Source: an uncultured Anaeroplasmataceae bacterium (GTDB lineage Bacteria > Bacillota_I > Bacilli_A > Acholeplasmatales > Anaeroplasmataceae). From it: a stretch of DNA of 64,000 bases. Under the pieces are notes generated by a model. It was given only the letters and a program-made list of their open reading frames with translations, made no database searches and was not told where the DNA came from. The stretch spans positions 1 through 64,000 of the forward strand of contig CAJTXR010000006.1 in assembly GCA_910584005.1 (NCBI GenBank), written 5' to 3'. The translations under genes were made by a program, and so were the position numbers. Positions 1-6,076 of the stretch are shown here, in pieces; within the stretch, counting starts at the first letter, position 1, and every line of letters starts with the position of its first letter.

Positions 1-55
1 GCTCGTCGGGCTCATAACCCGAAGGTCGTTGGTTCAAATCCTTCTCCCGCAACCA
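1..55 (+). tRNA. Initiator tRNA-Met (CAT), 3' part only
   Basis: The gene is cut by the left edge of the window. The anticodon CAT lies in the loop ctcataa on a TCGGG/CCCGA stem with three consecutive G-C pairs, the mark of an initiator tRNA. The acceptor 3' strand (45-51), discriminator A52 and encoded CCA (53-55) follow. The T stem (28-32 with 40-44, GTTGG/CCTTC) has two T-T oppositions (29/43 and 30/42), which is unusual; sequencing error cannot be excluded. Confidence 0.9.
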
Positions 56-58
56 ATT

Positions 59-134
59 GGTTCGGTGGTGTAGTGGTTAACATGCTAGTCTGTCACACTG
101 GAGATCGCGGGTTCAAGTCCCGTCCGAACCGCCA
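59..134 (+). tRNA. tRNA-Asp (GTC)
   Basis: A complete cloverleaf: acceptor GGTTCGG pairs with CCGAACC (124-130), the anticodon stem CTAGT/ACTGG holds loop ctGTCac, and the T stem CGGG/CCCG surrounds ttcaagt. Discriminator G131 and CCA are encoded. It starts 3 nt after the initiator tRNA, so the three tRNAs are probably co-transcribed. Confidence 0.97.
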
Positions 135-142
135 TCTTTAAT

Positions 143-218
143 GCCTCGGTAGCTCAGTCGGTAGAGCAAAGGACTGAAAATCCTTGTGTCGGCAGTTCGA
201 TTCTGCCCTGAGGCACCA
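143..218 (+). tRNA. tRNA-Phe (GAA)
   Basis: A complete cloverleaf: acceptor GCCTCGG pairs with CTGAGGC (208-214), the anticodon stem AAGGA/TCCTT holds loop ctGAAaa, and the T arm is ggcag-ttcgatt-ctgcc. Discriminator A215 and CCA (216-218) are encoded. It is the last tRNA of the cluster. Confidence 0.97.
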
Positions 219-250
219 TTTAAAACTTTTAAACCTTTCTTATATTTTAT

Positions 251-288
251 GCCTAGATTTTACATGAAAAAGTCTAGGCGATTTTTCT
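251..288 (+). terminator. Intrinsic terminator of the tRNA cluster
   Basis: Stem GCCTAGA (251-257) pairs with TCTAGGC (273-279), extended inside by TTTT/AAAA, and is followed by a T run at 282-286. Confidence 0.8.
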
Positions 289-322
289 TCATAAAGAAAT
301 ATTTAAAAATATCTTTTGTTTC

Positions 323-351
323 TTTTCATAATTTAACTTTTATTGTATAAT
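323..351 (+). promoter_or_regulatory. Promoter of the cdaA operon
   Basis: A perfect -10 TATAAT (346-351) is preceded by TG directly and by a weak -35 TTTTCA (323-328) at 17 bp. The predicted start is about 10 nt before the ribosome site GGTGAT, so the leader is very short. Confidence 0.65.
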
Positions 352-368
352 AGAATGTGGTGATGTAG

Positions 369-1136
369 ATGAATACTATAATTAAGTTTTTTCAAGAAAA
401 TATGGTAGCTAGATTATGCTTAGATATTTATTTATCTCTAATTATAATTTCATTACTTGTTTTTTTGGCAATGAAAATTAGAAAAATATTTATCATGCTA
501 TGCATTGGTATTTTTATAGGTTTTGTAAGCTGGTTTTCAACAGAGTGTGGCTTAGAGGTTGCAAAAAGAATATACCCTTATATATTTGGTGCTTATCTTT
601 TAATTGTGGTTGTTTTAGCAGCCCCAGAAATTAGAAAATTAATGGATTCAAACCGAAAGGTAGATCAAAGGGCGGATATGTTTGTTTCTTCTACAGAAAC
701 AACGAGAGAGGCAATTGTAGAAGCAGTTTTTCATATGTCCTCTACAAAAGTTGGTGCTTTAATCACAATTGAACAGCATAATTCATTGGATCAATATGCA
801 GAAAGAGCAATTCAGTTAAATTCAGATATATCTAAAGAATTATTGGAACAAATCTTTATTAAAGATTCTCCTTTACATGATGGTGGCGTAATCATACGAG
901 GAAATAAAATAGTTTGTGCTGGTGCTTATTATGTATTGACACAAGATGATAGTTTAGATAAAACTATTGGTTCAAGACATAGAGCAGGAGTAGGAATATC
1001 AGAAATTACAGATTCTTTAACAATTATTGTTTCAGAGGAAACAGGAGCAGTTCATGTTGCTACTGCAGGATGCATGGTTGCTATAGATAATAAGGCGGCT
1101 TTATTAGAATATGTTAACTTATTTTTAGGAAAGTAG
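369..1136 (+). CDS. cdaA: Diadenylate cyclase CdaA (c-di-AMP synthase)
   Basis: Makes cyclic di-AMP from two ATP at the membrane; c-di-AMP controls potassium and osmolyte balance and wall integrity in Bacillota. The protein (255 aa; the family is about 270) has three N-terminal membrane segments (roughly residues 12-85) and a DAC domain with the diagnostic DGG motif near residue 168 (sequence SPLHDGGV) and RHR near residue 201 (GSRHRAGVG). It is first in a tight operon. In most Bacillota cdaA is followed by cdaR (YbbR repeats) and glmM. Neither is here; a 61-aa membrane protein and a PAS/GGDEF-like protein follow instead. The ribosome site is GGTGAT, 6-11 nt before ATG. Confidence 0.95.
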   Translation: MNTIIKFFQENMVARLCLDIYLSLIIISLLVFLAMKIRKIFIMLCIGIFIGFVSWFSTECGLEVAKRIYPYIFGAYLLIVVVLAAPEIRKLMDSNRKVDQRADMFVSSTETTREAIVEAVFHMSSTKVGALITIEQHNSLDQYAERAIQLNSDISKELLEQIFIKDSPLHDGGVIIRGNKIVCAGAYYVLTQDDSLDKTIGSRHRAGVGISEITDSLTIIVSEETGAVHVATAGCMVAIDNKAALLEYVNLFLGK

Positions 1137-1148
1137 AGGTAAAAAATA

Positions 1149-1334
1149 ATGAAAATTTTAAATTTGATAATAGAAATTTTAACTTCACCTTTTAGTATTT
1201 TACTGAAACTTTCTGGTAGTGGAAAAAATTATTTTTCTTCGTTTGCTAAGCCTTTAATCATTTTCTTGATTTCCATACTTATTGTTATTGCATTAGTATT
1301 ATTTTTCTATCGTATGGAGTTATTTCAATCTTAA
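1149..1334 (+). CDS. Small single-span membrane protein after cdaA
   Basis: This 61-aa protein has an amphipathic N-terminus and one clear membrane helix near residues 34-53, ending in a short charged tail. It lies 12 nt after cdaA and 16 nt before the PAS/GGDEF-like gene, with AGAGGT as ribosome site, so co-expression is likely. It occupies the place where cdaR, the membrane activator/inhibitor of CdaA, usually sits, but has no YbbR repeats. I do not recognise the family. A role as CdaA partner is inference from position only. Confidence 0.7.
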   Translation: MKILNLIIEILTSPFSILLKLSGSGKNYFSSFAKPLIIFLISILIVIALVLFFYRMELFQS

Positions 1335-1350
1335 GAAGGAGGGATAGGCT

Positions 1351-2919
1351 ATGCTTTTTACAGTTCAAGATACAATTTTTCAATATCAAATTGCAATTGT
1401 TCCACTCCTTTTAAGTATGATATTTGTTTTTCTCTTATTGAGGCAATGCATTGTTCGTAAAAAACTTTTACTAGTAAGATTGGTTTTTTCATTTATTCTT
1501 TGCTTTGTTTGCACTTTATTACTTGCTTTTTTTCATGAGTTTTTAGAAAAGCCCAATCTCAAAAATAGTATTCAATGGGTATTTTTGAGTTTAGATGTTA
1601 TCTTATGCTTATCTATTTTTTTATTTACTGATCTTTCCTCTTCAAAAGAACAATTTAATCGTGATTTATTTCAAACTTTAAACCAAACAAAATATTATGT
1701 TTTAGTAGACAAAAAAAATAGAATTAAAGAAATCTCCACTCTGTTTTTAGAAGATTTAGGGTTAACTGAGCATGAAGTATATAAAAAGAATTTATTTGAT
1801 GTAATAGAAAAGAAATATCGGATATTTAAGGTAAATGGAACTGATGCTGATAAATCAGATTTAAATATTTATTACAGTAATGCAGAAACGAAAACCTCAC
1901 AAATGAATTTAGAATTACATGATGATCAAGGGGATGTTATTGCCTATTATTTTAATGAAACTCCGATTGTTTTTTTAGGGTCCATTCGGGGAAGGATGTT
2001 TGTAGGAGATAAGAAAACTTCAGAAGAACTTGTTGGAATGGAAAAAAATTTAGCAGTTTCGGCTGCGGAATTAGATATTATTAAGTCGCGATTTATGTCG
2101 ATACTAGAAAAAACAACAGAAGGTATATTTTTTACGGATCTTACCAATAAGACAATTTGGTTAAATGATGTTCTTACAAAAAATTTGTATTTGAATGAAG
2201 ATACACTTTCTATACAGGAATTTTTAGATTATATTCATCCAGATGATTTAGCCATGTATAAAACCAAATTGAGTATGGTAAACAATATTAATCCTCATTA
2301 TTCAGTATCTTATCGGTTTCATATTGGATCAAAATATGTTTATGTGAAGGAAGAAGGAACAAGAATTACCAATGGACGAGTTGTAGAATTATGTGGTATG
2401 ATTCGAATGCTTGAAAACTATCATTATGAAAAAACACAATCGGATCTAGATTCGGTTCTGGGAGAAGCAGAAATGCTTGCTGGGATAAATCGATTATATC
2501 AAGAAGGCAAAGAATTTCAGGTTGTTCAAATCCATATGGCGAATTTAGAAGAAATTAATAAAGAATTTGGTAGGGGCATTGGGAATATGGTATTATCTGA
2601 ATATATAAAGCTGATTAAAAGGCGATATATAGATTCTAATCTTCTCTATCGTATTTCTGGTTTAGATTTTATTGCTGTAATAACTGATGTCCGTAAGATG
2701 CAGCATTTACATAATGATTTACATAATAAGGAACGAATTTTACATGTAACACTTGATTATAGTACAAAGAAGGTTCAAATTCACGCAAATATGGGAATCT
2801 GTTATTCTTCTGATGCAAAGGATGCAAAGGATGTCACAAAACGAACAAAAGAGGCATTAAGATTTTGTACGAATCCTCAATTTAACTCTAGCTATGCTTA
2901 TTACAGGGATATTCGATGA
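1351..2919 (+). CDS. Membrane PAS protein with degenerate GGDEF domain
   Basis: This 522-aa protein has about three membrane segments (residues ~10-100), a PAS-like region (~115-220), a second PAS with PAC motif (~255-345) and a C-terminal GGDEF-fold (~395-520). The GGDEF signature is degenerate: the active loop reads SGLDF, so diguanylate cyclase activity is unlikely. GdpP, the c-di-AMP phosphodiesterase, also has membrane segments, PAS and a degenerate GGDEF, but this protein lacks the DHH/DHHA1 catalytic part. Lying in the cdaA operon, it could be a sensor or nucleotide-binding regulator; this is inference. GGAGGG ribosome site; the stop overlaps the next start as ATGA. Confidence 0.75.
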   Translation: MLFTVQDTIFQYQIAIVPLLLSMIFVFLLLRQCIVRKKLLLVRLVFSFILCFVCTLLLAFFHEFLEKPNLKNSIQWVFLSLDVILCLSIFLFTDLSSSKEQFNRDLFQTLNQTKYYVLVDKKNRIKEISTLFLEDLGLTEHEVYKKNLFDVIEKKYRIFKVNGTDADKSDLNIYYSNAETKTSQMNLELHDDQGDVIAYYFNETPIVFLGSIRGRMFVGDKKTSEELVGMEKNLAVSAAELDIIKSRFMSILEKTTEGIFFTDLTNKTIWLNDVLTKNLYLNEDTLSIQEFLDYIHPDDLAMYKTKLSMVNNINPHYSVSYRFHIGSKYVYVKEEGTRITNGRVVELCGMIRMLENYHYEKTQSDLDSVLGEAEMLAGINRLYQEGKEFQVVQIHMANLEEINKEFGRGIGNMVLSEYIKLIKRRYIDSNLLYRISGLDFIAVITDVRKMQHLHNDLHNKERILHVTLDYSTKKVQIHANMGICYSSDAKDAKDVTKRTKEALRFCTNPQFNSSYAYYRDIR

Positions 2920-3425
2920 TTAAAGCAGAGGCTCGTGAGTATGTTTTGACTGAAAGAAAATGTATTGATTTTCAACTGCTTTCTAAACAAGTGATAAAAA
3001 AAATTGTAGAAGAGAATATCTTATGGAATAAAGAAAAAATTGGATTATATTATCCATTAAAATGGGAAATAAATCTATTGGATTTACTAAATATTTACCC
3101 TCATAAAAAATTTTATTTTCCAGCTATCCATTATAAAATGGAGTTTAAAATTTTTGATTCACTAACATCTTTTATTCCTGGACCATTTCATACTATGCAG
3201 CCAATGACTGAAACTGTTGATATTAATGATATAGACCTTATATTCATTCCTTGTTTAGCAACAAGCAAAACAAAACAAAGATTAGGATATGGAAAAGGAT
3301 ATTATGATCGAGCATTAGAAAGCTATCAGGGAGTAAAAATTGGGATATGTCCATCTGTATTTCAAAATTTGGATGTTGAAATGGAACATCACGATATTGT
3401 ATTAGACTTTATAATTAAGGAATGA
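2916..3425 (+). CDS. fau: 5-formyltetrahydrofolate cyclo-ligase
   Basis: ATP-dependent conversion of 5-formyl-THF to 5,10-methenyl-THF in folate one-carbon metabolism, cytoplasmic. The C-terminal signature GYGKGYYDR (residues ~127-135) is the family's ATP/Mg-binding motif, preceded by the hydrophobic strand IDLIFIPCLA. At 169 aa it is slightly short for the family (about 180-200). Its start overlaps the previous stop (ATGA), so translation is probably coupled. The gene is often named ygfA or yqgN. Confidence 0.9.
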   Translation: MIKAEAREYVLTERKCIDFQLLSKQVIKKIVEENILWNKEKIGLYYPLKWEINLLDLLNIYPHKKFYFPAIHYKMEFKIFDSLTSFIPGPFHTMQPMTETVDINDIDLIFIPCLATSKTKQRLGYGKGYYDRALESYQGVKIGICPSVFQNLDVEMEHHDIVLDFIIKE

Positions 3426-3430
3426 TATTT

Positions 3431-4072
3431 ATGGTAAGTGTTGTATTGCTGATGGCGGGATCGGCAACTCGAATGAAAAGAAAAGAAAATAAAGTATATT
3501 TGCCTTTGAAAGAAAAAATGGTTTATGAATATGCATTACAGAAATTTTTAGATCTTGGAGCAGAAGTAATTTGCGTTATACGAAAGGAAGATCGCGATTA
3601 TTTAAAGCCTTATTTCACGCAAGTAAAAATTGTTTTAGGCGGAACAACACGTCAAGAAAGTGTATATAAAGGAGTAAAAGAAGCAACTGGAGAATTTGTT
3701 TTGATTCATGATGCGGCTCGACCTTTTGTTTCAAAGGATATGATTCTTCACTGCATAGATTCTATGAAAAAAGGGAATTGTTGTTTAGTGGTTGCACCAA
3801 GCAAGGATACCGTATATCAAAAAAATCCATTGCGAAATTTAAAAAGAGAGGAACTTGTTTTAGCACAAACACCTCAAGGTGGGAGAAAGACAGTTCTTCT
3901 TAAGTGTCATGAACAGGCAATAAAGGATAGGTATTTTGGTACAGATGATATATCTTTAGTATTAAAATATAGTGATACCCCTATTCAACTTATAGAAGGC
4001 AGTGATTTGAATTTTAAAATTACTACTCAAATGGATTATATCATTGCTAAGGAGTTGGTGAAAAATGATTAG
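3431..4072 (+). CDS. ispD: 2-C-methyl-D-erythritol 4-phosphate cytidylyltransferase IspD
   Basis: Third step of the MEP isoprenoid pathway: CTP plus MEP gives CDP-ME. Visible are the nucleotide-binding N-terminus (VVLLMAGSATRMK, a variant of LAAGxGxRM), GGTTRQESV, the conserved DAARP and the TPQ segment. An upstream in-frame ATG at 3422 sits directly against AAGGA (3417-3421), whereas the ATG at 3431 is 9 nt away, so 3431 is preferred (213 aa). It overlaps ispF by 8 nt, as is common for this pair. Confidence 0.93.
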   Translation: MVSVVLLMAGSATRMKRKENKVYLPLKEKMVYEYALQKFLDLGAEVICVIRKEDRDYLKPYFTQVKIVLGGTTRQESVYKGVKEATGEFVLIHDAARPFVSKDMILHCIDSMKKGNCCLVVAPSKDTVYQKNPLRNLKREELVLAQTPQGGRKTVLLKCHEQAIKDRYFGTDDISLVLKYSDTPIQLIEGSDLNFKITTQMDYIIAKELVKND

Positions 4073-4541
4073 AATAGGACATGCGTGGGACACGCATCCT
4101 TTAGTGCAAAATAGAAAACTAATTTTAGGAGGGGTTGAATTTAAAAGCGATATAGGTTTATTTGGACATTCAGATGCTGATGTTGTTTTACATGCTATTG
4201 CAGAGTCATTTTTAGGAAGTTTGGCTTTAGGAGATTTAGGTACGTTTTTTCCAGATAATTCAGTAGCAACTAAAAATATGGATAGTAGAATTATCTTGAA
4301 AGAATGCTATCAAAAAGTCTTACAACAAGGGTATGTTCTCAATAATTTAGATATTACTATTTATTCAGAACATATTAAAATATCTCCTCAAAGAGATGCA
4401 ATAAGAAAATCTATAGCCAGCTTGCTTGATGCCGAATTGAATCAAATAAGTGTAAAAGCAACAACTTGGGAGTCTATGGGCTTTATTGGTAGAGGAGAAG
4501 CTATAGCGGCAGAATGTGTTTGCTTAATTGAAAAAGAATGA
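4065..4541 (+). CDS. ispF: 2-C-methyl-D-erythritol 2,4-cyclodiphosphate synthase IspF
   Basis: Cyclises CDP-ME 2-phosphate to MEcPP in the MEP pathway and works as a trimer with an active-site metal. The N-terminal metal-site motif appears as RIGHAWDTH (Asp and His ligands), followed by LILGGVEF and the near-invariant GHSDADV..HA, then LGDLG.FFPD. Length (158 aa) is typical. It is the last gene of the cdaA operon, with no clear terminator before the next gene. Confidence 0.96.
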   Translation: MIRIGHAWDTHPLVQNRKLILGGVEFKSDIGLFGHSDADVVLHAIAESFLGSLALGDLGTFFPDNSVATKNMDSRIILKECYQKVLQQGYVLNNLDITIYSEHIKISPQRDAIRKSIASLLDAELNQISVKATTWESMGFIGRGEAIAAECVCLIEKE

Positions 4542-4592
4542 GTTATTTAAGGAATATAAAACATATGATTTAATAAATACAGGAGGAAAAAA

Positions 4593-4826
4593 ATGAAAGA
4601 ACTTATTAAAGCATTTGATGATTTACCACTTATTGTTAAAGTGATTTTGTGTATACCTTGCTTAGATATCGTTTGGAGTGTTTACAAAATATGTAAATCT
4701 GCTGATAAAAGCAATGTATTAGGAATTGTATTAGGAATTTTAACTATTATTCCTGGTGCTTTCTTTATTTGGATTATTGACATCATTACTGTCTTGGTAA
4801 ATGGTAATGTTTGGTGGATTGACTAA
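4593..4826 (+). CDS. Small two-span membrane protein, copy 1
   Basis: This 77-aa protein has two hydrophobic segments (~13-30 and ~43-68), a short basic linker and an acidic C-terminal end. It starts with a good ribosome site (AGGAGG, 4582-4587). The next gene encodes a protein of nearly the same length that aligns without gaps over the core (xxIVKVILCIP against xxLVQILLLLIP; PGAFFIWIIDI against PTGVIVGWLDM). The two are therefore probably tandem paralogues. Function unknown; small hydrophobic toxins or bacteriocin-like peptides are possible but unproved. Confidence 0.7.
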   Translation: MKELIKAFDDLPLIVKVILCIPCLDIVWSVYKICKSADKSNVLGIVLGILTIIPGAFFIWIIDIITVLVNGNVWWID

Positions 4827-4862
4827 AATAAAATAAAATGTATTTAAAAAAGTTTTATTTTA

Positions 4863-4871
4863 TGCTATAAT
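4863..4871 (+). promoter_or_regulatory. Extended -10 promoter for small membrane protein copy 2
   Basis: TGcTATAAT gives an extended -10 (TATAAT at 4866-4871) with only an AT-rich -35 region. The predicted start is followed by AAGGAGG and the ATG at 4902. Confidence 0.6.
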
Positions 4872-4901
4872 AAATCTATCAAATAAGGAGGAATTAAAAA
4901 A

Positions 4902-5132
4902 ATGGAAAAATGGTTTGAAAAACAATCTCGTTTAGTACAAATTCTATTATTATTAATTCCAGTTGTAAACTGGGTCGTAGAAGTACTTGTACGTTGGAGC
5001 CACGCTTTAAGAAAGGGTAGTTTAATTAAGTATATTATAGCCATCTTAGTTACATTACCTACTGGAGTAATCGTTGGATGGTTAGATATGCTATGGTGCC
5101 TATTATTTAAGCATCTAATTTTCTGTGACTAA
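4902..5132 (+). CDS. Small two-span membrane protein, copy 2
   Basis: This 76-aa protein is the likely paralogue of the preceding 77-aa protein: the same two-helix layout, an IP turn after helix 1, a basic RWSHALRKG linker, and a P-G-W-D pattern in helix 2. It has its own extended -10 promoter and a strong AAGGAGG site and is followed by a strong terminator. It is therefore a separate transcription unit, possibly well expressed. Family not recognised. Confidence 0.7.
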   Translation: MEKWFEKQSRLVQILLLLIPVVNWVVEVLVRWSHALRKGSLIKYIIAILVTLPTGVIVGWLDMLWCLLFKHLIFCD

Positions 5133-5149
5133 TCCATTTAGTTAATTAA

Positions 5150-5192
5150 AAAAAGTATAAACTTTAGTATAGACTAGGTTTATACTTTTTTA
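5150..5192 (+). terminator. Strong intrinsic terminator, possibly containing the next promoter
   Basis: A 13-bp perfect stem, AAAAAGTATAAAC (5150-5162) with GTTTATACTTTTT (5178-5190), is followed by more T. The 3' arm contains TATACT (5181-5186), a good -10 placed 15 nt before the ribosome site of the phosphatase gene. Confidence 0.85.
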
Positions 5193-5207
5193 TTTTTAGG
5201 AGGTTAT

Positions 5208-5669
5208 ATGATTAAAGTTTTATTTGTTTGTCATGGAAATATTTGTAGAAGTCCTATGGCAGAATTTTTATTTAAACAATATGTAACAGATATGAGGAAA
5301 GAATCGCAATTCTTGATTGCATCTAAGGCCACATCAAGTGAGGAAATCGGTAATAGAGTACATCTAGGAACTAAAAAAATATTGGATAAGCTCCATATAG
5401 ATTGCTCTTCAAAACGAGCAGAACAATTAAATGAAAATGATTATTACGATTTTGATTATATTTTGGGAATGGATACATATAATATAAGGAATATAAATAG
5501 AATTTTTAAAGGGAAAATGGATAAAGTTTATTCCTTGTTAGATTTTACTGATCATCCTAGAGATATTTCAGATCCATGGTATACAGGAGATTTTGGTAAA
5601 ACTTATAGTGATATAATGTTAGGAATAGAAGCATTTTATAAAGTATTAGTGAGTAAAAAACTGGTTTAA
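5208..5669 (+). CDS. Low-molecular-weight protein-tyrosine phosphatase
   Basis: Dephosphorylates phosphotyrosine, or phosphoarginine in the YwlE branch, in the cytoplasm. The catalytic loop CHGNICRS (C-x5-R) lies at residues ~8-15, followed by MAEF as in the family. The general-acid loop DPWY is near residue 124. Length (153 aa) is normal. An AGGAGG site lies 5 nt before ATG. No protein kinase is adjacent, so the substrate cannot be read from context. A possible promoter lies within the preceding terminator. Confidence 0.93.
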   Translation: MIKVLFVCHGNICRSPMAEFLFKQYVTDMRKESQFLIASKATSSEEIGNRVHLGTKKILDKLHIDCSSKRAEQLNENDYYDFDYILGMDTYNIRNINRIFKGKMDKVYSLLDFTDHPRDISDPWYTGDFGKTYSDIMLGIEAFYKVLVSKKLV

Positions 5670-5704
5670 TTAACTAGTTTTTTTATTATTTTTAAAAAAA
5701 TTAG

Positions 5705-5732
5705 TTGACACTAACCAAAATGTGAGTATAAT
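5705..5732 (+). promoter_or_regulatory. Promoter of the feoAB operon
   Basis: Consensus -35 TTGACA (5705-5710), 16-bp spacer, consensus -10 TATAAT (5727-5732). The -35 lies inside an imperfect repeat TTAGT-TGAC-ACTAA (5701-5714), and a perfect palindrome follows the -10. This is a strong promoter that a repressor could block. Confidence 0.85.
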
Positions 5733-5739
5733 ATAGTTA

Positions 5740-5755
5740 GTTAGTTATAACTAAC
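5740..5755. promoter_or_regulatory. Palindromic operator in the feo leader
   Basis: GTTAGTTATAACTAAC is a perfect 16-bp palindrome just after the -10, at about the transcription start. Its half-site TTAGT recurs as TTAGT/ACTAA over the -35 (5701-5714). TTAG..CTAA half-sites resemble binding sites of DtxR/IdeR-type iron repressors, which commonly control feo genes; assignment to that family is inference. Confidence 0.65.
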
Positions 5756-5773
5756 TTATGAAAGGGTGAAGAT

Positions 5774-6076
5774 ATGGAAGGGAAAATTTATTCAGTTGGC
5801 GAACAATGCAAACTTAGTGATTTAAAAGTAGGCCAGGCTGGGACTTTAATATCATTTAACAATGACAATAAGGCTTTGCGAAGAAGATTATTAGATATGG
5901 GATTAACCAAGAATGTTTATATTGATATTATTATGATAAGTCCATTAGGAGATCCAGTAAGTATCGGGCTCAGAGGATATCAGCTTTGTATGCGTAAGGA
6001 GGATATGGAGCAGATAATCGTTAAAGTTGCAAAACCATTTATTGAAAAGAAACTGGAAAAAGGAGGGAAAAAATAA
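5774..6076 (+). CDS. feoA: Ferrous iron transport protein FeoA
   Basis: A small SH3-fold cytoplasmic protein that works with FeoB in Fe(II) uptake. The 100-aa protein shows the family pattern: LSDLKVGQAGTL near the start, RRRLLDMGLT at ~37-46, and the C-terminal strand VSIGLRGYQLCMRK. It is first in the operon after the consensus promoter and palindrome. Its stop codon shares a base with the FeoB start (TAATG). Confidence 0.96.
   Translation: MEGKIYSVGEQCKLSDLKVGQAGTLISFNNDNKALRRRLLDMGLTKNVYIDIIMISPLGDPVSIGLRGYQLCMRKEDMEQIIVKVAKPFIEKKLEKGGKK

Noticed and set aside
4081..4097. Perfect inverted repeat ATGCGTG-gga-CACGCAT inside ispF
   Set aside because: It encodes the conserved HAWDTH metal-site residues and lies well inside the gene, without promoter or terminator context; most likely chance imposed by codons.
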